Assembly (NCBI RefSeq): GCF_012933385.1
Contig: NZ_JABBPN010000004.1
Span: forward strand, 186,001-250,000
From: Paenibacillus lemnae
GTDB lineage: Bacteria > Bacillota > Bacilli > Paenibacillales > Paenibacillaceae
DNA: 64,000 nt
Reading direction: 5' to 3'
The notes beneath the pieces are model-generated. The model made no database searches. It was not told the origin of the DNA and worked only from the letters and a program-made list of their open reading frames with translations. Both the position numbers and the translations under genes were made by a program. This document shows, one piece after another, positions 57,138 through 64,000 of this stretch. How positions within the stretch are numbered: position 1 is the stretch's first letter; each line of letters begins with the position of its first letter.

Positions 57138-57845
57138 CTATACGCGCAAAAACTTGTATCCAATGCCCCGCACCGTGCCGATGTAACGATGGCCTGAAGC
57201 TTCATCCTCAATTTTACGCCGGAGATTGTGGATGTGAACCATGACAGTGCGGCTGTCGCTACCGCTATCGAGTCCCCAGATCTGTTCGAACAGCTGCTCG
57301 ACACTGAACACACGGTCCGGATACCGCGCCATATGAAGCAGAAGCTGCAGCTCTTTTGCCGGCAGACTCACTTCTTTCCCGTTCACGCGAACCTCTAGAC
57401 GTCCGAAGTGGATGTCCAAGCGCCCGTCGCTCCATAAATGACCGCCTGCATCTGCGTTAACCTTCCCCACGGCCAGCCGCCTGAGCCTGGCCCGAACCCG
57501 CGCTACCATCACGTCAGGATCGAACGGTTTGGTAATATAATCATCGGCATACTCAAGCCCCTGTATCACATCCTCCGCTTCCTTCAGGCTGCTGAGAAAG
57601 ATGACCGGCACATCCGATCGGCTCTTCACTGCTTGAATCCAGTCAGTTCCCTTACCATCAGGCAGCATAATATCACAAATAATCAGATGCGGCTTCCGGA
57701 TTTCCAGCTGAATCGCAGCTTCTGCAAGTGAGGACGCAATGTATGTGATGTAATGTTGATTACTCAAATATATCGAAATTAAATCCGCGATATCCTTGTC
57801 GTCTTCCACCAGCAGAATCTCGCTGCATTCTTTAACTGCTGTCAC
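57138..57845 (-). CDS. OmpR-family response regulator
   Basis: 235 residues. The receiver domain (about 8-122) has the acidic pair EDD, the phosphorylated Asp in ICDIMLPDGKGTDW and the lysine of DYITKPFDPD. The winged-helix domain (about 135-232) ends with VMVHIHNLRRKIEDEASGHR and GTVRGIGYKF. It starts with GTG (57845), overlapping the histidine kinase end by 4 bases. An 11-base direct repeat upstream of the divergent GNAT/ABC operon is a natural target. Confidence 0.94.
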   Translation of the reverse strand: MTAVKECSEILLVEDDKDIADLISIYLSNQHYITYIASSLAEAAIQLEIRKPHLIICDIMLPDGKGTDWIQAVKSRSDVPVIFLSSLKEAEDVIQGLEYADDYITKPFDPDVMVARVRARLRRLAVGKVNADAGGHLWSDGRLDIHFGRLEVRVNGKEVSLPAKELQLLLHMARYPDRVFSVEQLFEQIWGLDSGSDSRTVMVHIHNLRRKIEDEASGHRYIGTVRGIGYKFLRV

Positions 57846-60007
57846 CTTAAAGCGCCCCCCCTCTGTACGATCGGCAGCTCAAAACTGAACTCACTTCCCT
57901 CTCCCGGCTCGCTGACTACCCTGATTTCTCCATGATGATAATGGATGATTTCTTTGCATATCGCCAGGCCCAGCCCGGATCCATTATGGTGAACGGCCGT
58001 TTGCTGCTTGGCTTGCCCGAACCTTTCGAAGATGTGTTGATGCATGTCCCGATCAATACCGACACCCGTATCCCTCACTCCAACCACAGCGCGAGAGCCT
58101 CCATCGGACAACCGGACTATCTGAAGCTTCAGCACAATCACTCCATCTTCCGGTGTATACCGAACAGCATTAGAGATCAGGTTCGACAGCACCTGCTCAA
58201 TGCGGATAGAATCCACTTTAATGAAAGAACCCGCTCCAATTACATCTTCAGGAAGCTGGATCTGACAGTGAATCCCTTTGCTCTCAATCTCCCACTCATA
58301 CTTCAGGAATAATTCCTGCAGGAATGGCACTACCTCTACCTCCTGCATATGAAATCTCACCTGGTTTGTCTCCAGCTTAGTCAGCTCAACCAGATCATGA
58401 ATCATTCGTTCCAGCAGCAGAGATCTTTCATAAATCCGATTCGCATACTTGGGAGCATCCGCCGTGATGATACCGTCGCGGAGCGCTTTGGCGAAGCCTT
58501 TGATGGAGGTGATCGGCGTACTGAGCTCATGAGAAATATTCGAGAGCAGCCGTATACGGAAATGTTCGAATTCTTCCATCTTCTTGTTGGCTTCCTGGAG
58601 CCGGGCATTGCTTTTTTGAAGGGAGTGAGTTCGTTCTGCTACAGTGCGTTCCAATGATCGGTTATTCTCTCTAAGCTGTTCCGACAGCTGCTCTTTCTCC
58701 GCAATCGCCCGCGAGAAGCGTGCCGACAGATTCAATGCCTGGGTAAGCAGAAAAGCGAGCAGGCCAATTGACAGCAAATCGTTAGTCGGCAGCAGTCCTG
58801 TATAAAACATCATGTCGTTTAAAGCAAAAATCGTAAAGAACAGGAAGCCGATCGCTGTTGTCATGGAGCCTTTTCGCCGCCGGATGGCTGAGAGAATGTA
58901 AATATACATGGTGTACATAAGCACGGGAAACAGCACTCCCCATATATAAGGAGTCAGATAATAAGTATATACACGTGCCGGAGTAATCAGGAAAAAGATG
59001 ATAAAGCTGCCGAGCACCAGTCCTGCAGCCTTTGGCACCCAGGATATGGACTCCCTTGGATATTCCCTGCTCACAAATAAAATCAAGCACAGCGCGGTCA
59101 TAGCAATGGATATGTATTCTGCCTTTACCCCCCACTCCCAGGGAAGGCCGGGCAGCAAAAAGAGGGCTGTCGACTCACCCAGTACAATGGTTCTGATCCC
59201 CACCGAGAAGCAGAGCAAACCGAACAGAAATGCAGAGATCTCCTGCCTCCGGTTAACGTATACGAAGAAGTAATAAAGCGCCATTACAAAAAAGATACCG
59301 ACAATGAACACCTGGGCAGACACGCGTGATACCCGCATCCATGCAATTCCGTCAGCCGTTCCAAGCTCCACCCCCTGCCATATCCCGGCATTGCGCTGGG
59401 AGTAATTCGACACTTGAATGATAATCTCGTTCCAGCCTTCACGAGGCTCAAAGTAAATGGTTTTGGGATAACTCCGAGGTGTAGTGCTTGAGGCGTCAGT
59501 TCCTACTAATCCATTGCCGCCCTTCAAGTCACCGTTCACCCAGAGCTGATAAGCAGAAGCAATACTTTTCGGGTATAATCCTATACTTTCACGGGTACGA
59601 GTAAGACTTTCCGGTAAAAGAATGCGGAGGCGATATGTTGCAAAACCTTCGTTAGGCAGCGGCCTGCCGTCTATCGAGTATCCGGTCCACGGCTGGGGTA
59701 TATCTACAATTACTGGTGAAGGCATGGCCAAAGAACGAAAATCCTCCGGTTTCAGCATCTTCCCCCAATACAATTCCCATTCACCGTCCAGCATCAGGCT
59801 TGAATTCACCTCGGCGTTCCAGCCTGAGGCATCCAGCTTACCTTGTTCTGAAGTATATATAGTGGATGTAAAAAGAGTCGGATCATCTCCTGCCAGCCAT
59901 TTTGCACATACAACCAACAGGACAGCTGCGGCCAGCACAGCGGCAAAACCAAACAGGAACGAAAACCGTTTTTTCATGCTGTTTCCAGCCGGCTCAGTAA
60001 TCAACAT
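57842..60007 (-). CDS. Sensor histidine kinase with 7TMR-DISM sensor
   Basis: 721 residues. An N-terminal membrane helix (about 15-38), an extracellular jelly-roll domain (about 60-215, with LDGEWELYWGKMLKPEDF and FATYRLRILLP), seven membrane helices (about 225-435) as in the DISM class, then a coiled coil and the kinase core: phospho-accepting His in ISHELSTPITSIKGF, N box LISNAVRYTPEDG, DTGVGI and GSGLGLAICKE. ATG 60007 has GGAGG 8 bases upstream. The jelly-roll domain often binds carbohydrates; the ligand here is unknown. Confidence 0.92.
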   Translation of the reverse strand: MLITEPAGNSMKKRFSFLFGFAAVLAAAVLLVVCAKWLAGDDPTLFTSTIYTSEQGKLDASGWNAEVNSSLMLDGEWELYWGKMLKPEDFRSLAMPSPVIVDIPQPWTGYSIDGRPLPNEGFATYRLRILLPESLTRTRESIGLYPKSIASAYQLWVNGDLKGGNGLVGTDASSTTPRSYPKTIYFEPREGWNEIIIQVSNYSQRNAGIWQGVELGTADGIAWMRVSRVSAQVFIVGIFFVMALYYFFVYVNRRQEISAFLFGLLCFSVGIRTIVLGESTALFLLPGLPWEWGVKAEYISIAMTALCLILFVSREYPRESISWVPKAAGLVLGSFIIFFLITPARVYTYYLTPYIWGVLFPVLMYTMYIYILSAIRRRKGSMTTAIGFLFFTIFALNDMMFYTGLLPTNDLLSIGLLAFLLTQALNLSARFSRAIAEKEQLSEQLRENNRSLERTVAERTHSLQKSNARLQEANKKMEEFEHFRIRLLSNISHELSTPITSIKGFAKALRDGIITADAPKYANRIYERSLLLERMIHDLVELTKLETNQVRFHMQEVEVVPFLQELFLKYEWEIESKGIHCQIQLPEDVIGAGSFIKVDSIRIEQVLSNLISNAVRYTPEDGVIVLKLQIVRLSDGGSRAVVGVRDTGVGIDRDMHQHIFERFGQAKQQTAVHHNGSGLGLAICKEIIHYHHGEIRVVSEPGEGSEFSFELPIVQRGGALR

Positions 60008-60045
60008 TAAAGAAACCTCCGGGTGCTGACAGGTAATTTATCCCT

Positions 60046-60074
60046 ATTATAGCAGGTCACTCAGCAGGTGTTGA
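60046..60074 (-). promoter_or_regulatory. Promoter of the kinase-regulator operon
   Basis: On the minus strand an extended TGCTATAAT (-10 at 60051-60046) with TCAACA (60074-60069) 17 bases upstream, about 40 bases before the histidine kinase start. Confidence 0.55.
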
Positions 60075-60099
60075 AAAAAATTGCAGATTTCCTTCAATA

Positions 60100-60132
60100 C
60101 TTAAACAAAACTTAAACATAACTCATTACAAT
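60100..60132 (+). promoter_or_regulatory. Response-regulator box and promoter of the GNAT/ABC operon
   Basis: Two adjacent 11-base direct repeats, CTTAAACAAAA (60100-60110) and CTTAAACATAA (60111-60121), are followed by TACAAT (60127-60132), a likely -10. The repeats occupy the -35 position, where there is no good -35 hexamer. An 11-base period with TTAAACA is what OmpR/PhoP-type regulators bind. The first short ORF starts 54 bases past the -10. Confidence 0.6.
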
Positions 60133-60185
60133 AGTTCAAAAGATGTCGAATCTTAGGCATATTGAACCGGTATGAAGAAAGGAAG

Positions 60186-60251
60186 ATGACTTTGATCCGA
60201 TCAACTTCTGCGACTGAAGACCTTCTCAAACCTGGTGCTAGAGAATCATGA
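60186..60251 (+). CDS. Short ORF of 21 codons, possible leader peptide
   Basis: It encodes MTLIRSTSATEDLLKPGARE-S and ends in ATGA, overlapping the start of the GNAT-like gene, so it may couple translation. AAAGGAAG directly abuts the ATG, which is too close; a TTG at 60192, six bases later, is better placed. Either a translated leader that controls the next gene or a real peptide. No homologue is known to me. Confidence 0.4.
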   Translation: MTLIRSTSATEDLLKPGARES

Positions 60252-60775
60252 GCTGCTATTTTTCAGTATGTTCGACTTATAACTATCAACAGCAGTATAT
60301 GGACTTTTTGCTGGCACATTACAGCGATTTGAATTTGTTGTATCCCTTTCCTGTTTCACTGAGTTATATCGCCAGTCCTTTGTTAATGGAAGGTACAGCT
60401 GTGCTCTGTTTTGATGATGAGGATCAGCTGTCAGGTGCATTCGGCTATATTCACGGAACCGGTGAACAAGATTACAAGGACCGGCATGTGATCCAGCTTC
60501 AGGTGGCATATATTGTGGAACATCACCGGAGCACCCGAATGTTCTATGAAGCGCTTCAATTCCTCGTCAGTCACCTGTCGGATCAGGAGGAAGAGCGCGT
60601 AGAGGAAATCAGGTTTTGGATACCGGGCGAGCCTCGTACTAGAAGATTATGTTCACGATTTGCCGATCTGCTATCTACCGTTGATCAGACACAGGGTTGT
60701 TTGGACGAATACAGGATAAACGTAAAGCATCTGCAAAAATATGTATCTACATTCGGGACACGCTCTTTGGCCTGA
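60248..60775 (+). CDS. GNAT-like acyltransferase domain protein A
   Basis: 175 residues. A GNAT fold is suggested by the central strands (GTAVLCFDDEDQLSGAFGYI, VIQLQVAYIVEHHRSTRMFY) and the helix after the acyl-CoA loop region (EALQFLVSHL). The typical Q/RxxGxG/A loop is not clean (EHHRSTRMF). It is a distant paralogue of the product at 62551-63045, which has AMLAKNYRGSRIFFEGLRDL at the matching place. It stands before an ABC exporter and starts inside the stop of a 21-codon ORF. Substrate unknown; peptide acylation is a possibility. Confidence 0.65.
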   Translation: MSCYFSVCSTYNYQQQYMDFLLAHYSDLNLLYPFPVSLSYIASPLLMEGTAVLCFDDEDQLSGAFGYIHGTGEQDYKDRHVIQLQVAYIVEHHRSTRMFYEALQFLVSHLSDQEEERVEEIRFWIPGEPRTRRLCSRFADLLSTVDQTQGCLDEYRINVKHLQKYVSTFGTRSLA

Positions 60776-60793
60776 GTTATAACGGGAGGAAGC

Positions 60794-62554
60794 ATGAGCA
60801 ACGTCATCCGTCACTTTGTAACATTTCTGAGTCCCCGCCGAGGTTTGGCAATAGCTTTTTTCCTAACGTCATTCATTGAACTGACCGTCTTGTCCCTGGC
60901 GCCGCTTAGTTTCAAATTTATGATCGACTATGCCATTGAACCGGGAGATCGTAACGCATTTTTCCTCATCCTCGGCATTCTCGGCAGTATCGGTGCCTGC
61001 GGTGTCGCCGCTGGACTGATAAGTGACCGGCTGCTGGCCACCATACTAGCTGAGGTGCAGCAGCAGTTAAGGCGGCGATTGTTCTCCCACCTGCAGCATT
61101 TAAACATGGAACGCTTTCAGGCCAGCCGCGCTGGAGAGCACGTGTCCCGCTTTACAGTGGATCTGCCCGCTATCGAAGGCGCCATGATGTCCATGATGAC
61201 AATCGGACTGCAATCGGTTGCTGTAGTCAGCATCAGCGTTGCCATTCTGTTCACTCTTCAGTGGAGCATGGCCCTGCTCATCCTGGCGGGAGCCAGCCTG
61301 ATCTACTTGGGCCCGTATCTGCTGTCGCGAAGGGCGCGAAGAGTTTATGGCGCTTATCGTGATGAGCTGGAAGCCATGACCGGGGATGTTCAGGAAAATG
61401 TCCGCGGCCAGATGATCATCCAAGGATTCCATGTACAACAAACACAAATTCACAAGTTTGAGAAACGGCTGCAGCAGTTATTCATTCGTCATGTTCATTA
61501 CAATGTGACCAACGCTTCGCTTGACCGGCTGCCTATAATCAGCCTGCTGCTAGTAAACTTCTCCATTATCGGATTTGGATCCTATCTTGCCCTTTTGGGC
61601 CAAATTACGCTGGGTACGCTGGTCGTCTTTTTCACCATTTATACATCGATGGGCAATGCGGTTTATAATCTTACGGCAATCCTCCCCTCCTTTGCCAGCG
61701 CTCGTGTCAGTTTGGAACGTTTGTCTGAGATGCTGACAGATGAGGAGAAACAACAGGCTGAACAGAAAGATTCAGCAGCACTGCAGCCATGCCCTGAAAT
61801 TATCGCCGATGGGCTCGTGTTTCGTTATCCTGGCAAGGAACCTGCGCTGCAAGGCATCAGCTTCACTATTCCGGCTGGAACAACTGCCGCATTCGTCGGT
61901 CCCAGCGGTTCCGGAAAGAGCACGATCCTGCAGCTGATCCTGGGGCTGAGACAGCCCTCCGGCGGCCGGCTGACTGTTGGTGGAATCGATATCCTGCACG
62001 TGGACGCAGAGTCATACCGCAGCCGGGTTGGCACTGTATTTCAAGACAGCTTTTTGTTCCGTGGTACGGTTAAGGATAATATTCTGATCGGCAGGCCCGA
62101 CGCTTCTATGGAGGATGTGGTCAGAGCCGCAGAACAGGCATCGTTACATGAATTTATTACTGGACTTCCAGATGGCTATGATACCGCTGTTCTTGAAGAT
62201 GGCACTAACTTTTCCGGCGGACAAAAGCAGCGGATTGCTATTGCACGAGCACTGCTTCGGGAACCATACCTGCTGCTCCTGGATGAAATTACATCATCGC
62301 TGGATCCGCTGTCCGAAGCCGCTGTCACCCATACCATCCAAAACCGCTCGAAAAAGCGTACTGCCGTCATCATATCCCACCGTCTTTCTGTCATCAATAC
62401 TGCTGACGTAATCTTCGTCATGAACGAAGGAAGGCTGGTTGACAGCGGCCGTCATGATGAGCTCTTGAGACGTTGTCCTCTATATTTACAGATGTGGAAA
62501 CAGCAAGACGAAGATCATCTCAATATGATGAAAAAGGAGACGTGGACATCATGA
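60794..62554 (+). CDS. ABC exporter, fused permease and ATPase
   Basis: 586 residues. Six membrane helices (about 15-300) and an ATPase domain (about 335-570) with Walker A VGPSGSGKST, Q-loop FQDSFLFRGTVKDNI, signature NFSGGQKQR, Walker B YLLLLDEITSSLD and H-loop IISHRLSV. It is a half-transporter of the MsbA/LmrA/peptide-exporter type, without a C39 peptidase domain. Sits between two GNAT-like genes; the downstream one overlaps its stop by 4 bases. Expected to export the product of this operon. Confidence 0.92.
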   Translation: MSNVIRHFVTFLSPRRGLAIAFFLTSFIELTVLSLAPLSFKFMIDYAIEPGDRNAFFLILGILGSIGACGVAAGLISDRLLATILAEVQQQLRRRLFSHLQHLNMERFQASRAGEHVSRFTVDLPAIEGAMMSMMTIGLQSVAVVSISVAILFTLQWSMALLILAGASLIYLGPYLLSRRARRVYGAYRDELEAMTGDVQENVRGQMIIQGFHVQQTQIHKFEKRLQQLFIRHVHYNVTNASLDRLPIISLLLVNFSIIGFGSYLALLGQITLGTLVVFFTIYTSMGNAVYNLTAILPSFASARVSLERLSEMLTDEEKQQAEQKDSAALQPCPEIIADGLVFRYPGKEPALQGISFTIPAGTTAAFVGPSGSGKSTILQLILGLRQPSGGRLTVGGIDILHVDAESYRSRVGTVFQDSFLFRGTVKDNILIGRPDASMEDVVRAAEQASLHEFITGLPDGYDTAVLEDGTNFSGGQKQRIAIARALLREPYLLLLDEITSSLDPLSEAAVTHTIQNRSKKRTAVIISHRLSVINTADVIFVMNEGRLVDSGRHDELLRRCPLYLQMWKQQDEDHLNMMKKETWTS

Positions 62555-63045
62555 AAGCAACCGTCAGACGATGTCATCTTGACGCGGATTATGCTTCCTT
62601 TTCGAGATTTTATCTGCATAACTGCCGGGAATTCGATCATCACTATATGCTCCAGGATGCACTGGTTCATCTGATACATACGGTAACCGATGCTCAAATT
62701 CTGCTCTTTCATGACACAGAAGATCAACTGGTCGCCTTTATTCAATACCGTTTCGATGAAGATCAAGATTACGTGTTCATCGACGCTGCCATGCTCGCCA
62801 AAAATTATCGAGGAAGCAGAATCTTTTTTGAAGGACTCCGGGACTTGGCTAAAATTATCGCAGAAGATCATCCGGGGGTGCATACTGTCGTTTTTCATGC
62901 TTCAGCCGATAACCTCTACATCAATCGCATTTACAGCAAATTCGCACAACGGATAGAAGTCAGGGAGCGTAATGGCCGGATCGAACATGTCTACAAAGTC
63001 AGCCTAAAAGACCTAATGACATATGTAAGGCTGGATCGTGCATAG
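62551..63045 (+). CDS. GNAT-like acyltransferase domain protein B
   Basis: 164 residues. GNAT elements are clearer than in copy A: YVFIDAAMLAKNYRGSRIFF with the acyl-CoA loop, EGLRDLAKIIAEDHPGVHTV, then FHASADNLYINRIYSKFAQR. The ATG at 62551 overlaps the ABC gene's stop (ATGA), with AAGGAG 11 bases upstream; the in-frame extension to 62473 would lie inside the ABC gene. It precedes a 39-codon ORF with a very strong ribosome site. Confidence 0.75.
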   Translation: MKATVRRCHLDADYASFSRFYLHNCREFDHHYMLQDALVHLIHTVTDAQILLFHDTEDQLVAFIQYRFDEDQDYVFIDAAMLAKNYRGSRIFFEGLRDLAKIIAEDHPGVHTVVFHASADNLYINRIYSKFAQRIEVRERNGRIEHVYKVSLKDLMTYVRLDRA

Positions 63046-63092
63046 TTTCCTGATTTTTATTATCAACCCAATCTTGAAAGGAGGTGATTCAC

Positions 63093-63212
63093 ATGGTGCC
63101 AATGAGACCGAATTTTGGTAAGGAAGATAGCAACAAAATCAAAATCAGCCGTATCACAAATGTTTTGAAGCTGAATGAACAGCTGAGAACATCTGCAGCA
63201 GTATCCAAATAA
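63093..63212 (+). CDS. Short ORF of 39 codons, candidate peptide precursor
   Basis: The ATG (63093) follows AAAGGAGGTGATTCAC, which is almost fully complementary to the 16S rRNA end, at a spacing of 8 bases. The product is basic: MVPMRPNFGKEDSNKIKISR then ITNVLKLNEQLRTSAAVSK. No cysteine, no membrane segment. Last gene of the GNAT/ABC operon, 47 bases after copy B, with a terminator 60 bases downstream. It could be a peptide precursor modified and exported by the preceding proteins, or a small regulatory protein. No homologue is known to me. Confidence 0.6.
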   Translation: MVPMRPNFGKEDSNKIKISRITNVLKLNEQLRTSAAVSK

Positions 63213-63272
63213 TCCCCCCCGATTAAAGGAGCTTTACGCTGCACACCTTACAATCATGCAGTCATTGCAGGC

Positions 63273-63304
63273 AAGCCGGTAGTTTTTACTGGCTTGTTTT
63301 TTTA
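63273..63304 (+). terminator. Terminator of the GNAT/ABC operon
   Basis: AAGCCGGTA pairs with TACTGGCTT (one G-T pair), then G and seven T. Confidence 0.85.
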
Positions 63305-63363
63305 TGTCCTTGTTGACATACAACCGTTTCGGGGTAAATGAATCAATAAGGAGGAATGAGTCT

Positions 63364-64000
63364 ATGTGGGCGGCACTCATGTGGGGTGGTGTTTCAGCCT
63401 CTGCTGTTATTGTGGGAGCCTTGGTATCCCTGTATATGAATATCCCGAAACGGGTCATCGGCTGGATTATGGCTTTCGGTACAGGAACACTGATCGGTGC
63501 TGCCGTATTTGAACTGCTTCAAGATGCACTGAAAGGCGGCGGGACGATCGCGACGGCCATCGGCTTTATCTCGGGCGCGCTGGTGTACACAGGATTCGAT
63601 CTGTTCATATCCAACAAGGGCGGTGCACATCGAAAGCGATCTGGTCGCAAGGAGAAGCCAGAACAACAGCAGGCACAAAACGGAAAGGCCATTTTCGCAG
63701 GAACGGTGATGGATGCCATTCCCGAATCGATCATGCTGGGCGCAAGCTTATTGACTGGAAAAGGTGTCAGTCTCGTGCTGATCGTGTCCATTTTTCTGAG
63801 CAACATACCGGAAGGCCTGTCCAGTACATCGGGACTCCGGCAGAGCGGATATTCCAGACGTAAAATTGTGCTCATGTGGGGCAGTGTACTGATTCTCTCT
63901 GCACTTGCCGCCGGGGGCGGATATCTGTTTATGGAGCAGTTGTCTAATGAGACGGAAGCCGCCATCGGAGCTTTTGCTGGTGGCGGAATAATCGCCATGA
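63364..64000 (+). CDS. ZIP-family metal transporter, C-terminus outside the window
   Basis: The first 212 codons are present and open to the edge. AAGGAGGA lies about 10 bases before the ATG. Membrane segments are seen at about 2-22, 30-50, 62-80, 105-130, 140-160, 165-185 and the beginning of the next. A polar, basic and Gln-rich loop (about 85-103) sits between segments 3 and 4. Conserved metal-site features include DAIPESIMLGASLL and SNIPEGLSSTSGL, which carry the Pro-Glu pairs of ZIP helices IV and V; the usual His residues at those sites are replaced by Asp-Ala and Ser-Asn. Likely zinc or another divalent metal. Confidence 0.85.
   Translation, partial: MWAALMWGGVSASAVIVGALVSLYMNIPKRVIGWIMAFGTGTLIGAAVFELLQDALKGGGTIATAIGFISGALVYTGFDLFISNKGGAHRKRSGRKEKPEQQQAQNGKAIFAGTVMDAIPESIMLGASLLTGKGVSLVLIVSIFLSNIPEGLSSTSGLRQSGYSRRKIVLMWGSVLILSALAAGGGYLFMEQLSNETEAAIGAFAGGGIIAM

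Noticed and set aside
63239-63313. CTG-initiated frame after AAAGGAG, giving a Cys-rich peptide with LQSCSHCRQAG
   Set aside because: CTG starts are rare and the frame runs through the terminator hairpin and its T run. Kept only as a curiosity.

Overview
The window reads as chromosomal DNA of an endospore-forming Bacillota, most likely a Paenibacillus. The grounds are a syntenic dnaE-ytrH-ytrI-ytpI-ytoI block, the spore genes cotJABC, ytvI, yhbH and yheA-yheB, a tandem set of YheC/YheD-type ATP-grasp genes, a sufCDSUB operon, strong AGGAGG ribosome sites, and frequent TTG/GTG starts. No rRNA, tRNA, CRISPR array, transposase or phage gene was seen. The species call is inference.

Layout, left half. 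1-6.6 kb: start of a phosphatidylglycerophosphatase-like gene, dnaE, then divergent ytrH-ytrI-ytpI behind a near-perfect sigma-E promoter, and convergent ytoI. 6.7-15.1 kb: a small membrane protein, yheA, yheB, and five consecutive ATP-grasp genes (three long or short paralogues coupled by 4-base overlaps). 15.1-18.1 kb: HAD phosphatase, DUF421 membrane protein, cotJABC (CotJB carries an Ala-Gln repeat), and a spacer with four related palindromes. 18.1-30.4 kb: housekeeping and envelope genes (ytvI, a CBS/CorC membrane protein, radical-SAM yfkAB, MMPL exporter, two HD-GYP proteins, uppP, a YunD-like nucleotidase, a MoaD-MoaE fusion, a cupin). 30.5-45.6 kb: suf operon with a promoter overlapped by Fur/PerR-like boxes, dps, mtnK-mtnA, small membrane proteins, a 1001-residue sensor-GGDEF-EAL protein, and yhbH. 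45.7-51.3 kb: GH43 glycosidase and PL2-type pectate lyase, a SEC-C protein and a sulfurtransferase.

The accessory part begins at about 51.3 kb. An AT-rich cassette (51.5-54.8 kb) holds a gene fragment, a decayed copy and two intact copies of one lipoprotein family, then a secreted-type class 3 lipase whose C-terminus looks like a WXG100 domain, then a separate WXG100-like protein. The order and architecture match the type VII-secreted lipase toxin TslA with its surface immunity lipoprotein and helical partners described in Staphylococcus aureus, and the cassette abuts a truncated gene. The intact lipoproteins lack an ATG/GTG/TTG at the proper distance from their ribosome site and appear to start at ATT or ATA.

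From 55 to 63.3 kb come an ECF sigma/anti-sigma pair, then a two-component system divergent from an operon GNAT-like/ABC exporter/GNAT-like that is bracketed by two very short ORFs (21 and 39 codons). Direct 11-base repeats sit at the -35 position of that operon, so the kinase/regulator pair plausibly controls it. It could be a small-peptide modification and export locus. A ZIP metal transporter runs off the right edge.
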